Shown: positions 7,777-16,570, numbered from the stretch's first letter. The stretch is 22,066 nt of DNA from Verrucomicrobiales bacterium (GCA_003452185.1 DMJJ01000318.1:1-22066), one strand, 5' to 3'. Notes: generated by a model not told the origin, from the letters alone. A program made the numbers and translations.

Positions 7777-8027
7777 AACCGTTCGATGGAGGGGTGGAGC
7801 GTGCGCGCCGGACCGGGGACTGGAAGGCCGAGACATTCGGCCCGTAATCCAACGGCCCGGGGAGGCAGGATCTCCCCAACCAAGATTCCAATCGACAGGC
7901 CGGGAGGGGGCTTTATGGAAAAGAGGGAAACCGGGCAGGAAGCGGGGGTTACGCCACGAAGGAACGGGGGCAGCCCGGGGGCTGGGGGGCCCTGGAATCG
8001 AAGGGTTGCGGGGGGCATTGCCTCAGG

Positions 8028-8537
8028 TCAGGCGGCCGTCCGGATCTCCTGGATCACGTCGGTGCTGATCACCCGGTCGATGTTGAGGAGGGTCTTGACG
8101 GTTCCGCGGACCTTCGCGACCCCGAGCATGTAGCTGGTGTCGACCGAGACTCCAAAATCAGGGGTTGGCTCGATGTCGGCCGCCGGGAGGTTGACCACCT
8201 CTTCCACGGCGTCGACGATCACCCCCATGAGCGGCTTGGTGTCGGTGCCCAGCTGGACCACCACGATGCAGGTCCTCTCCCCGTCCTGGATCGAGGTGAG
8301 CCCGAACTTCACCCGCAGGTCGGCCACCGGCACCACCTTGCCCCGAAGGTTGATCACCCCGCGGACGTACTCCGGCATGCAGCGCACCGGGGTGATGTCG
8401 GCCAGGCGGATGATTTCCCGGACCCGGAGGATCTGGATTCCGTAGGACTCCTTCCCAAGGCTGAACGTGAGGTATTTCCCGGCCACCCCCTGGGTGCTGG
8501 AGGTGGCGGTGTCCCGGCTGCTGGTGTGCGTGCTCAT
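8028..8537 (-). CDS. cheW: CheW coupling protein
   Basis: A 169-residue cytoplasmic adaptor that links the CheA kinase to chemoreceptors. After a short Ser/Thr-rich N-terminus the CheW fold spans about 20-162. The signature VRGVINLRGKVVPVADLR (58-75) includes the Arg-Gly loop used for receptor and kinase contact. The second half has VIVDAVEEVV (107-115) and the closing LLNIDRVI (150-157). ATG 8537 is preferred over upstream in-frame codons because those add an unrelated Arg-rich segment; AGGA lies about 10 bases before it. It is the first gene of a same-strand run: cheW, MCP, Sel1-repeat protein, cheB. No cheA, cheR or cheY lies in the window, so the kinase must be encoded elsewhere. Which output the system controls cannot be read from this. 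Confidence 0.96.
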   Translation of the reverse strand: MSTHTSSRDTATSSTQGVAGKYLTFSLGKESYGIQILRVREIIRLADITPVRCMPEYVRGVINLRGKVVPVADLRVKFGLTSIQDGERTCIVVVQLGTDTKPLMGVIVDAVEEVVNLPAADIEPTPDFGVSVDTSYMLGVAKVRGTVKTLLNIDRVISTDVIQEIRTAA

Positions 8538-8886
8538 GGGTCGAGAGTCCTGTGTGCGATCCCGGCTTCGGCAGACCAGGCCTCCCCGGCCTCTCCCGCC
8601 CCAGCGACCGCACTTCCGGCTCTTCCATCGGCAGGTGGGCGAGGGCTTCTTTAGGCCGGGGTGCTCGAGGCCGGCATTCATCAGAGAAAAATTACTGGAA
8701 GCCCGGGTGCCTGCTGGTTACGGTGCGGACGTTCGCGGCACCTCGCCCAGAATGGACCACGCCACGCAGTGTGAACTCGAGGAATGCCGGGCCCACCGCA
8801 GGCTTCGCTCCCCATGGACGGGGTCGAAGGTGGACCGGCAACGGGACTCCCTCCCTGCCGCCCCCCTGAAGTCACCCCCCACCTAC
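8538..8886. other. Intergenic region between divergent cheW and lipoprotein genes, no gene seen
   Basis: These 349 bases separate two divergent genes and so should hold both promoters. I found no convincing coding frame, RNA gene or clear promoter hexamers on either strand. The open frames crossing it are GC-rich shadows. Confidence 0.5.
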
Positions 8887-9336
8887 ATGAATTCCCATTC
8901 AATTCCGCGCCTGGGATTCGCCCTGCCTCGGCCGGCCCGGTTGTTCCTCCCCCTGGTCATCCTCGTCGGGTCGCTGGGATGCGCCTCAAGGAATGAGGCC
9001 CCGTATCAAAGCTACCTCGGTCGCGCACGCGTCGGGTCTCCATCGGCGGCCCAGGCCGCCCCCCGGATCCCGGCCGCATTCGACCCGAGCTCCCACTTCA
9101 GCGTCCGGGAGATCCACCTCAGCCACCAGCAGCCGGTGGATGACACGACCCGGATTGAACTCCTCTCGGTCGCCAACGACCAGACCACCCGCATCCGCAC
9201 GGGACGGGGAGAAATCCTCACCGGCCGGCCTGGCGACTACTTCGCCAGCCCGGGACTGGGTGCCTCCGGCCTCCAGCTGGTGACCGCCTCCTCGGAGGCG
9301 GGGGATGCCCTGTTCGAGCAACGGCTTCGCCGCTGA
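8887..9336 (+). CDS. Small predicted lipoprotein of unknown function
   Basis: A 149-residue protein with a typical exported N-terminus. Positively charged residues are followed by the hydrophobic run LFLPLVILVG and then SLGC, a slightly off-consensus lipobox with Cys32. The mature part begins ASRNEAPYQSYLG and contains no domain that I recognise. A possible beta-rich stretch near the middle reads FSVREIHLSHQQ and RIELLSVAND. ATG 8887 is chosen because it puts the signal sequence at the start; the frame is open far upstream but that part is unrelated to any export signal. No Shine-Dalgarno is clear. It converges on the CotH-family gene with 31 bases between stops. The name hypothetical lipoprotein is as far as the sequence goes. 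Confidence 0.7.
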   Translation: MNSHSIPRLGFALPRPARLFLPLVILVGSLGCASRNEAPYQSYLGRARVGSPSAAQAAPRIPAAFDPSSHFSVREIHLSHQQPVDDTTRIELLSVANDQTTRIRTGRGEILTGRPGDYFASPGLGASGLQLVTASSEAGDALFEQRLRR

Positions 9337-9367
9337 GCTGGCGGAGGAAGCGGGAGAGAGTGGCCTG

Positions 9368-11062
9368 TCAGGGTCCAGGGGCGGGAGCCCGGGGGCCCTC
9401 GGATGGCTTCCTGGCCAGCCGGAGCGACCCAAGGTCAAACCAGCCGGTTCCCTCCCCTCCCCTGAGCTCACAGATCAGCTCCACCTCGGTGGTATCCCCC
9501 AGGGTGAAGGCGTGGTGCACGTCGAGCCACTCGCGAGCCGTCACCTTGGGGTACCCCCCGCGCTCGCCCGAGAGGCGGATTGCCACCGACACCGGGCCGG
9601 TGCCCTCCAGAGCGGCCCCCGCGGCCTCCATCCGACAGCGGCCCCGGAGCTCATACTCCCCGGCCTCAAGGAGCACGGAGGTTCGCCAGGAGGCCCAGGT
9701 CCGCGCTGTCGCCCCGCCCCCGCGAATTCCCAGCACGGGGCGGTTCTCGTCGGTTTCCCTGACCCCGAGCGCCCTGCCCGAGGAGTCGGGATGAAACCCC
9801 CATCCGGTGACCGGGGCGATCCCTCCGGGGCCGAACGCAAGTGGGGGCCTCGGATGAATCAACTGCTCCGCGATGCTGGTGACGCGCCGGCGCACGCGAT
9901 CCTGCAGTCGCGTGACCGCACCCTCAAACTGGGCGCGATCCTCAGGGTCCTCCTGAAACTCCGGTCTCAGGCGACGGGCCACTTCCTCGACCCGGGCCGA
10001 GAGCCGCCCCCCGATGAAAAAGTTCGTGTACAGCACCCCAAGCCGCTCCATGTAGCGGGCCCGCCCTCCGCGCGCCTCCATCACCCCTTTGCTGACGATG
10101 CTCTTGAACCCGGGGGTGATCGTGTACTCAGGCGTGGCCCGATAGACTCCGAAGAGCTGGTCCAGGCCATGGGGAATAAAGATCAGCCGCCCCCCCTCCC
10201 CCGGCTCAAACACCCGATAGTTGTTATGCCCGATGCAGTAGCCGTCCCAGTGGGCGAGGAGAACCTCCATGGCCGCCATCGTCACGAACCGATCGACATC
10301 GAGCAGAGGGGTCAATCGCTCAAGCCGATGGGCAAGGTCTTTGTCGGCCGAGGCCGTCGCAAGCCCCCGGATGGCCGACTGCTCCCGGCCGGCGTCGCCG
10401 ATGCTCACCAGGAGCTCACGGTCGATGTCCCGCGCAAACCCCGCATCGTACAGGCGGCCCTTCGGCCCGGGAAACTCCCGCCCCAGAAATTTCCGGTCGC
10501 ATCCCTCCACGAGCACATAGACCCCGAGACGCCGCCCGTTGAGGGTGACGACCGCATGCGAGGCTCGCGGCGTCGGGACCCCGGCGGCGTTGAACAGCTC
10601 GCGTCCCAGGATCTCGCAGATCCGGCTCGGATCCTGGACCGAGTTGTTGAGATGAATCTTCTCAAGGCCGTGAAACCGCTGGGGGGATCCCCCTTTCCCG
10701 AAATGAAGGGTCATGGCAGGCAGGTCATCCACGGGCCGGAAACTTCCAGCTGATCCCTTGAGGTGAACCGCGACGTTGGTATAGACCCGCCCCCCTTCAC
10801 GAACGGTCACGAACACGTTGGTCCGCTCAGACTCATTCCCACCCCACTCCCAGTGGTAGGCGCGCAGGATCGCCATGTCCCGGGGGGCAACCTCGATGGA
10901 AAGCCGCGGGACGGGTCCCTCCGGCACGAGCCAGTCACCGGCACGGAGACCCACGGGTTCCAGAAGCCCCATCAGGGTGAGAATCGCCAGGAGTGAAACC
11001 GGGAGGCCTGCCCAGGCACGGGGACCGCGGGGACGAACCTGCTCTCTCTCCGGAGTGTTCAT
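9368..11062 (-). CDS. Exported CotH-family protein with C-terminal jelly-roll-like domain
   Basis: A 564-residue secreted protein. The signal peptide is about 1-41 (charged start, then LPVSLLAILTLMGLL). The CotH kinase-like domain covers about 50-400: HLKGSAGSF (100-108), GVYVLVEGCDRKFLG (180-194), KGRLYD (201-206), HWDGYCIGHNNYRVF (271-285) and IFIPHGLDQLFG (294-305). CotH of Bacillus is an atypical protein kinase of spore-coat proteins; related proteins occur widely as exported proteins of unclear role. The usual PWDLD metal motif is PHGLD here, so the first Asp is Gly while Asp301 remains; whether kinase activity survives is unclear. Residues about 440-550 look like a beta-sandwich, possibly carbohydrate-binding. 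ATG 11062 replaces a TTG six codons upstream. The RCC1/Ig gene lies upstream on the same strand, 232 bases away. Confidence 0.88.
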   Translation of the reverse strand: MNTPEREQVRPRGPRAWAGLPVSLLAILTLMGLLEPVGLRAGDWLVPEGPVPRLSIEVAPRDMAILRAYHWEWGGNESERTNVFVTVREGGRVYTNVAVHLKGSAGSFRPVDDLPAMTLHFGKGGSPQRFHGLEKIHLNNSVQDPSRICEILGRELFNAAGVPTPRASHAVVTLNGRRLGVYVLVEGCDRKFLGREFPGPKGRLYDAGFARDIDRELLVSIGDAGREQSAIRGLATASADKDLAHRLERLTPLLDVDRFVTMAAMEVLLAHWDGYCIGHNNYRVFEPGEGGRLIFIPHGLDQLFGVYRATPEYTITPGFKSIVSKGVMEARGGRARYMERLGVLYTNFFIGGRLSARVEEVARRLRPEFQEDPEDRAQFEGAVTRLQDRVRRRVTSIAEQLIHPRPPLAFGPGGIAPVTGWGFHPDSSGRALGVRETDENRPVLGIRGGGATARTWASWRTSVLLEAGEYELRGRCRMEAAGAALEGTGPVSVAIRLSGERGGYPKVTAREWLDVHHAFTLGDTTEVELICELRGGEGTGWFDLGSLRLARKPSEGPRAPAPGP

Positions 11063-11181
11063 GGCATGATCCGTGGGCAAGCCGCTCTGTCGAAGGGCGG
11101 CGTCGCGGCAGACTGCGGGGAACGGCGGAGGATGTCCAGCCCGGGAACCCCCCTTCCGAAGCGTTCACACCGGCTGTTCGA

Positions 11182-11204
11182 GGGTCTCCACGCTGCTGGA
11201 GCCC
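11182..11204. other. Stem-loop between RCC1/Ig and CotH-family genes
   Basis: GGG plus CTCCA pairs with TGGAG plus CCC across a six-base loop, with one bulged T. It lies about 90 bases past the RCC1/Ig stop on the minus strand. No U-run follows, so a terminator role is only a possibility. The rest of the 232-base gap shows nothing clear. Confidence 0.3.
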
Positions 11205-11294
11205 GTCCGACTCCGCGTCACCGCGACTCTGTGTCACCCCGTTTCCAGAGCGAAGAACGCGAGTCGCCTCCCGCCCAAACCGGCTCAAAGAAAC

Positions 11295-14114
11295 CTACGG
11301 CGTCTCGATCGCGATGTACACGCGGGACCCGCTCACCTTGGGCACCGTGTCGGAGAACCCCCAGCCCCCGCCGGAGCTCGTGAGCGGCGAGGTGATCAGG
11401 GTCCAGGAGGCAACGGGGGCCGCCGGGCTTTCCGAGGCGTACAGCTGGATACGGGCGGCGCGGGCCGCGTCGATCGGGGTTCCGTCGACATTTCCGACCT
11501 GGATTCGCGCGGTGCGGGTCGGTCCGTTCACCGAGAGCTTCACGGGCTGGAACGAAAGGGCCCGCTGGCGAAGCACCATCGTGTGGTCGCCACGCGCGGT
11601 CACGGCAAGGGCCTTCTGAAGTCCCGCCGGCACCTCCCGCTGCCCCGCGGTGTTTTTCCCCCAGACGCGAACCTCCCCGGAGGAGAGGATCGCCACGGTA
11701 TGGTCTGCCCCGGCTGCGATCGCGATGACGGCCAACGGCAGCGCAGGAACCGTCGCCTGCCCGAAGGTGTTGTCGCCCCAGGCCACGACTTTTCCCGATC
11801 CCAGCAGAGCAACCCCATGCGCCCGGCCTGCAGCGACGGCCACCGCGTTGGAGACTCCGGCGGGGGGGTGGCTCTGGCCGGCGTCGTTCTTGCCCCAGGC
11901 GGCGAGGGTCCCGTTCGACATCACGAGGAGGTTGAAATCCTCCCCGGCGGCGATCGCCCCCACCTTGCCCGTGAGCCACGGGGGGAGGGTCGCTTCCCCT
12001 TCATGGTTGCTTCCCCAGACAGCCACGGTCCCGTCCTGCCGAAGGGCAATCGCGTGGGACGTGCCGGCCGAGAGGGAAACCACGCCCGTCAACCCGGCGG
12101 GAACCGACGTCTGGTTCTCATCCTGCCGGCCCCACGCGACCACCTTGCCCCCCGAGACCACCGCGAGGCTGAATCCATCCCCGGCGGCAACCCCGACCAC
12201 GCCGGAGAGCCCGGGAGGCGGAACCGCCTCCCCGTGGGAGTTATCCCCCCAGGCCCAAACGACCCCGTTGCTCCGAAGGGCAAGCCCGTGAAACGCCCCG
12301 GCAGCGAGGGCCCGAAGCCCGCTCAGCCCGGCAGGAGGGGGAATGCCGACCAGCCTCACCCCGTTCCAGGCCTGGGTTTCACCCCAGCCGATGGCCACCG
12401 AGAAATCGACCGCGGGGACGAGGGTCAGCGCCGCCCCGGCACTCACGGCGGTGCCCCACAAATTGGTGGCCGTCGCGGTGTAGACGCCGGCGTCCCCCGG
12501 CTTGATCGGGCCGAGGACCAGGTCGGGAAGCAGGGCCCCGGCCACGGGCTTCGAATCCAGGGACCAGCGATACCCCGTCGCATCGGTGGCACGAACGGAA
12601 AGGAGCTGGTTCATTCCGACGAACGACTGCACGGGCAGCGGCTGCTGCGTGATCACGGGCACGGGATGCACCACCAACCGGGCCACCGAACTGGTGACCG
12701 CGCCGTAGATATTCGTCACCACGACATCGAGGTTCCCGGCATCGGTGAACTGCGCTGCCGGGATCGCGTAGGTCGCAAAGTTGGCCCCGGGAATGAACAC
12801 CCCCTCCTTGCGCCAATGATAGATGACGTTCCCGCCCGTCGCCACCGAGGTGAAGGTGGCCGGAGCTCCGACCGCAACCTCCAGGTCCTGAGGCTGGGTG
12901 GTGATGATGGGAGGAACCCGCACGACCAGGGTCGCCGCGGAACTGGTGACGCTCCCCTTGGAGTTGGCCACGGAAACCGTGTAGTTGCCGGCATCCGTCG
13001 ACTTCGTGGAGGCCACGGTCAGGGTCGGGGAGGTGGCCCCGGCGATGTCGGCGCCGTTAAACTTCCACTGGTACTGGAGCGGGTCGCTGCCGGTCGCGGA
13101 CACAGAAAACGAGGCCGGGGCCCCGATCAGGACCGAGAGCCCGACGGGCTGGGTGGTGATCGCGGGGGGATCGATCCGGATGGCCAGGCAGTGAAAGCCG
13201 CCGCACGCGATGGCGAAAAGGTTGGTGGCATCGGCCGGAACCGAGGTCTGGGAGAAGGTTGGATCCCCCCAGACCTTGACCGTCCCGTCGGAGAGGAGCG
13301 CCATGCTGCAGTTGCCCCCCGCGGCAATGGCGCGAGCCGAGACGACGGCCGAGGGAACGGTGCTCTGGCCGAAGGTGTTGTCCCCCCAGGCAAAGACCTT
13401 GCCGTCGGACCGGAGCGCCAGGCTGTGGCTGGCCCCCGCGGCAATCGCCACCACCCCGTTCAGGGTGCCAGGGGGGGTGGCCTGCCCAAGGGAGTTGTCC
13501 CCCCAGGCAACGACGGTGGCGTTCTGCTTCAACGCCAGGCTGTGCCCATCCCCGGCAGCGATGGCCGTCACACCAATCAGGTTGAGCGTGCTGGGTGCCT
13601 GTTGCCGATCGTTGCTTCCCCAGGCGACCACGCGGGTGTCGGTTCTGAGAGCGAGGCTGTGGGCTTCCCCTGCGGCGATCGCCACCACGGGCCCGAGCCC
13701 GGCGGGGGGAGTCTGCTGGCCGGAGGAATCGTCCCCCCAGCCATAGACAAGCCCGTTGGTTCCGATGGCCAGGCTGTGCTGGCCTCCGGCTGCCACGGCC
13801 AGAGCCGGGGGGAGGCTGGCCGGCACCTTCAATCGATCGTCGTTCCCGATCCCCCAGGTCACCACGCCGCCACCGGGCTGGATGGCGAGGCTGTGAAGGC
13901 GCCCGGCGGAAATCCCAATCACCTTCCCAAGCCCGGAGGGGATCGCCAGCTCGCCGGAGGAATTATCCCCCCACCCGTAAAGGACCCCGGGGGTCTGCGC
14001 CGCCCGAAGCGAGGGAACCCCCACCCCCCCGGCAAGGGAGCAGGATAAGGTGACCAGCAGCCAACGGACGAGTTGAGCAGCAAGGGGTTGAGGGGCAGAA
14101 CTGGAGGTAGGCAT
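11295..14114 (-). CDS. Large exported RCC1-repeat / Ig-like domain protein
   Basis: A 939-residue secreted protein. The signal peptide is about 1-39 (LVRWLLVTLSCSLAGG, then LRAA). Residues 44-316 hold seven RCC1-type repeats, each with a WGDN-like turn followed by an AIAAG.HSLAL-like strand: enough for one seven-bladed propeller. Three Ig-like domains follow (about 318-399, 401-482, 484-567), the first opening ITTQP and containing YQWKFNG and DAGNYTV. Residues 573-851 hold seven more RCC1 repeats, a second propeller. A short beta-rich C-terminal domain (853-939) ends RVYIAIETP, with no PEP-CTERM or other sorting signal. RCC1 propellers and Ig domains bind proteins or glycans, so an adhesion or matrix role is inferred. 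ATG 14114 is chosen over a GTG at 14207 because it gives a compact signal peptide; no Shine-Dalgarno is visible. Confidence 0.92.
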   Translation of the reverse strand: MPTSSSAPQPLAAQLVRWLLVTLSCSLAGGVGVPSLRAAQTPGVLYGWGDNSSGELAIPSGLGKVIGISAGRLHSLAIQPGGGVVTWGIGNDDRLKVPASLPPALAVAAGGQHSLAIGTNGLVYGWGDDSSGQQTPPAGLGPVVAIAAGEAHSLALRTDTRVVAWGSNDRQQAPSTLNLIGVTAIAAGDGHSLALKQNATVVAWGDNSLGQATPPGTLNGVVAIAAGASHSLALRSDGKVFAWGDNTFGQSTVPSAVVSARAIAAGGNCSMALLSDGTVKVWGDPTFSQTSVPADATNLFAIACGGFHCLAIRIDPPAITTQPVGLSVLIGAPASFSVSATGSDPLQYQWKFNGADIAGATSPTLTVASTKSTDAGNYTVSVANSKGSVTSSAATLVVRVPPIITTQPQDLEVAVGAPATFTSVATGGNVIYHWRKEGVFIPGANFATYAIPAAQFTDAGNLDVVVTNIYGAVTSSVARLVVHPVPVITQQPLPVQSFVGMNQLLSVRATDATGYRWSLDSKPVAGALLPDLVLGPIKPGDAGVYTATATNLWGTAVSAGAALTLVPAVDFSVAIGWGETQAWNGVRLVGIPPPAGLSGLRALAAGAFHGLALRSNGVVWAWGDNSHGEAVPPPGLSGVVGVAAGDGFSLAVVSGGKVVAWGRQDENQTSVPAGLTGVVSLSAGTSHAIALRQDGTVAVWGSNHEGEATLPPWLTGKVGAIAAGEDFNLLVMSNGTLAAWGKNDAGQSHPPAGVSNAVAVAAGRAHGVALLGSGKVVAWGDNTFGQATVPALPLAVIAIAAGADHTVAILSSGEVRVWGKNTAGQREVPAGLQKALAVTARGDHTMVLRQRALSFQPVKLSVNGPTRTARIQVGNVDGTPIDAARAARIQLYASESPAAPVASWTLITSPLTSSGGGWGFSDTVPKVSGSRVYIAIETP

Positions 14115-14526
14115 ACAGCACGTCAGGCAAACCGGGCTGGCTGGACTATCGTTGAGTCCACCACGCAGCGCAAGCCCCCAACGCCGACTCCAGCGAACCG
14201 GGATCACCGGCGGACGCCCCGGGGTGTGGCCTCCCTCCCCGCTGCAGGGGAAGGAGGATCTCAGGTAGAAGCGATCTGGCAGGCCGGCGGAGTCGTTTCA
14301 AGTGGCGCAGGGGAATGCCGATAGCCTCTGAAGGGAATGAACAGACGGGCTACAAGCCGAAGAGCGGCATTTCCAGATGCTTTGGCATCGCGGGAAGCTG
14401 GAAAGGGGGAGGTGTGCACAGGCCGGGCGACCGCCAGGTGCTTGCCTTTGCCAGCATCTCTGATAATCAGGAACTGTCTCATTGCACGGAAGCAACACGA
14501 CACTTGACCCCATCCCACCCCCCCCA
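14115..14526. other. Divergent intergenic region upstream of the polysaccharide export operon
   Basis: These 412 bases should carry the promoters of the RCC1/Ig gene and of the export operon. A nested stem can be drawn: TTTCCA (14370-14375) with TGGAAA (14399-14404), and inside it GATGC (14376-14380) with GCATC (14385-14389) around a TTTG loop. A GATAAT at 14462-14467 could be a -10 element of the operon, but no well-spaced -35 is convincing. No coding frame is supported, and no known riboswitch was recognised. Confidence 0.45.
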
Positions 14527-15786
14527 ATGACCCCAAAATCGCTCCATCCCATCCTCCCGGCCCTGGCCGTCACCCTTCTGGCCTCCCAGTCCGGCTCGGG
14601 AGCCGACCGCTACTCCCTCCCGACCACGGACGCGCGGACCATGACCTCCTACGGCGATTCGTTCCGGGAGGACGGCGCCACGGTCTCTCGATCGGGCGCG
14701 GGATGGGGGGACGAAACCACCTCCTTTGGCAACCTCAAGGCCCATGCCGGGGTGCGGTTCAGCTCCGTCTACGACGACAACATCATCTTCAGCGCCCCCC
14801 AGCGCCAGAAGGACTACATCTTCACCGTGACGCCGACGTTCGGGTTCGGCCTGGGCGACTACAAGCAGGGGGGAGGCAACGCCCTCTCGCTCCAGTACGA
14901 GCCGAGCTGGGTCGGTTTCATGCAGCGGAGCCGCCTGAACTCCCTCGACCACGATGTGCGCCTTGCCGGGAGCTACACCTGGTCGAAGCTCTCCGTCGGC
15001 CTCTCCCAGCAGTATCTGGAGGCCGATGGGACCCCGGTGGAACTCGGCACCCGCGTCCGCAGCCGCGTCTACTCCACCTTCCTTGGGGCCAACTACCAGT
15101 GGACCGACAAGACCTCCTTCACGCTGAACGGGCGGCAGAACATCAGCGACTACGACCAGTTCAACCGGATCAACGACTGGACCGGCGAGCTGCTGGCCAA
15201 CTGGGCCGCCACCGAGAAGGTGCGCCTGAGCGTGGGCGGGGCGTACGGCCTGCGCGACACCACGCCGGGACCGAACGAGGAGTATGAGCAGGCGCTGCTC
15301 CGCGCCCACTACGCCGCCACGGAGAAGCTTTCCGCCGATGCGAGCGTCGGGATGGAGTTCCGCCAGTTCCAGTCGAACGGATCCGAGGGCCCGGGGCTCA
15401 TCTTTGGCCTCGGATCGACCTGGACCCCGCGCGACGACTGGAGCTTCACCCTCGAGGGGCATCGACGGGACCAGGCCTCGATTTCGAGCGGCGGGGTGAA
15501 TGTCACCGTGACGGGGGTCTCCGGCATCGTCCGGAAGCAGATCCTGACCCGCTATTACCTGGGACTCGCCGGATCCTACGACCGTGCGGGCTACCGGCCG
15601 ATCGGGAGCGGCATCTCCACCGCCCGCAAGGACCACTACTGGTCGATCAGCCCCAGCTTTGACTGCAACTTCACCGAGCGCTGGACCATGAGCCTGTTCT
15701 ATCTCTACCGCGACAACGAGAGCGGCGGGGGAGGCACCAGCTTCAGCAACAACCAGGTGGGGCTCCGGACGGCCTACCGGTTCTGA
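14527..15786 (+). CDS. Outer-membrane beta-barrel protein of the polysaccharide export operon
   Basis: A 419-residue exported protein. The signal peptide is about 1-26 (LHPILPALAVTLLASQSGSGA). The mature part is a run of alternating amphipathic strands rich in aromatic and polar residues, such as HAGVRFSSVYDDNIIF, NALSLQYEPSW, SVGLSQQYLE and TSFTLNGRQN. It ends VGLRTAYRF, with the terminal Phe typical of outer-membrane barrels. It fits the beta-barrel porin 2 family, members of which often occur in exopolysaccharide loci with PEP-CTERM systems. A role as outer-membrane component of polysaccharide export is inferred from the Wza- and Wzc-like genes that follow; the Wza-like gene starts 37 bases downstream. 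ATG 14527 is used; a TTG 45 bases upstream would add an unlikely Pro-rich start. Confidence 0.88.
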   Translation: MTPKSLHPILPALAVTLLASQSGSGADRYSLPTTDARTMTSYGDSFREDGATVSRSGAGWGDETTSFGNLKAHAGVRFSSVYDDNIIFSAPQRQKDYIFTVTPTFGFGLGDYKQGGGNALSLQYEPSWVGFMQRSRLNSLDHDVRLAGSYTWSKLSVGLSQQYLEADGTPVELGTRVRSRVYSTFLGANYQWTDKTSFTLNGRQNISDYDQFNRINDWTGELLANWAATEKVRLSVGGAYGLRDTTPGPNEEYEQALLRAHYAATEKLSADASVGMEFRQFQSNGSEGPGLIFGLGSTWTPRDDWSFTLEGHRRDQASISSGGVNVTVTGVSGIVRKQILTRYYLGLAGSYDRAGYRPIGSGISTARKDHYWSISPSFDCNFTERWTMSLFYLYRDNESGGGGTSFSNNQVGLRTAYRF

Positions 15787-15823
15787 GTGGCGGAACCGGG
15801 CGGGAGCGGTGGCCGGCGCCCAA

Positions 15824-16570
15824 ATGATTATGAACCAGTTCGCAACACGATCGCGGGTCCTGCTGGGCGCCTCCCTCGGCGTCGCATGGCTCCTGTGGGC
15901 CGCCCTTCCCCTCCCGGCCGCGGAGCGGGGGGTGAGCCCCTCGGACGCCACCGCGCTGCGCCGGGCGGTGAACACCGGACCCCGCGTCCAGCTCCCCGAC
16001 CCACCCCAGCAGCCCGCGCCCGCGCCCGCGGAGCCCAGGGCCACCGCCGCCCCGGCGCCGGCCAAACCGGCCGCGGCCTCGAAGGCCTACACCCTCTCCC
16101 CGGGCGACCGGATTGAGCTGAAAATCTTCCAGCATCCGGACATGGCCTCCAGCGAGCGGATCAGCGAGGAGGGAGAGCTCACCCTCCCCCTCATCGGCCG
16201 CGTCCACCTCGGGGGCCTCACCGAGGAGCAGGCGAAGCGACTCGTCCACGAACTCTACGAGAAGGACTACTTCGTCAACCCGCAGATCAGCCTCAGCGTC
16301 GCGGACAAGGGCAAATGGCGCTTCACCGTCAGCGGCCAGGTGGCCCGCGCCGGCACGTACGAGGCGAACAACGGCGAGTCCCTCGACCTCATCGAGGCCA
16401 TCACCCGCGCGGGAGACTTCACGGGCAAGGGGCGCAAGACCGACGTCCAGATCATCCGGAGGGATCTCCCCCCGATCTACCGGAACGTCGAGGAGATGAT
16501 GCGGGGCAAGGAGCCGCCGTTTGAGATCAAGCCCGGCGACCAGATTTTCGTAAGAGAACGGATCATCTAA
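15824..16570 (+). CDS. Wza-like polysaccharide export protein (Poly_export + SLBB)
   Basis: A 248-residue periplasmic/outer-membrane component of capsule or exopolysaccharide export. The signal peptide is about 1-37 (VLLGASLGVAWLLWAALPLPA). A Pro/Ala-rich spacer follows (about 60-88). The Poly_export domain (about 90-163) begins YTLSPGDRIELKIFQHPDM and includes LTLPLIGRVHLGGLT and YFVNPQISL. One SLBB domain (about 168-220) has FTVSGQVARAGTYE and ITRAGDFTGKG. It is shorter than E. coli Wza (379 residues): it lacks a lipobox Cys and has no obvious C-terminal amphipathic helix, so another protein, perhaps the upstream barrel, may form the outer pore. The start could also be ATG 15830. A GGGAG lies about 17 bases upstream of 15824. 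Its TAA shares one base with the ATG of the next gene, which suggests coupled translation. Confidence 0.92.
   Translation: MIMNQFATRSRVLLGASLGVAWLLWAALPLPAAERGVSPSDATALRRAVNTGPRVQLPDPPQQPAPAPAEPRATAAPAPAKPAAASKAYTLSPGDRIELKIFQHPDMASSERISEEGELTLPLIGRVHLGGLTEEQAKRLVHELYEKDYFVNPQISLSVADKGKWRFTVSGQVARAGTYEANNGESLDLIEAITRAGDFTGKGRKTDVQIIRRDLPPIYRNVEEMMRGKEPPFEIKPGDQIFVRERII

Noticed and set aside
9305..10753. 482-codon plus-strand open frame
   Set aside because: It is antisense to the CotH-family gene and has no export signal or motif.
11600..13990. Regularly spaced repeats that might look like a CRISPR array
   Set aside because: The spacing follows protein repeats in frame, the repeats are degenerate, and no cas genes are present.
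11073..14048. 991-codon plus-strand open frame
   Set aside because: It is the complement of the RCC1/Ig gene; its apparent repeats simply mirror the RCC1 repeats.
14411..14445. Possible c-di-GMP (GEMM) riboswitch because of a GCACAGG string near matrix genes
   Set aside because: The other conserved GEMM segments and the tetraloop receptor are missing.
14470..14485. Possible sigma-54 promoter before the export operon
   Set aside because: GG and GC are separated by 12 bases instead of the required 10.
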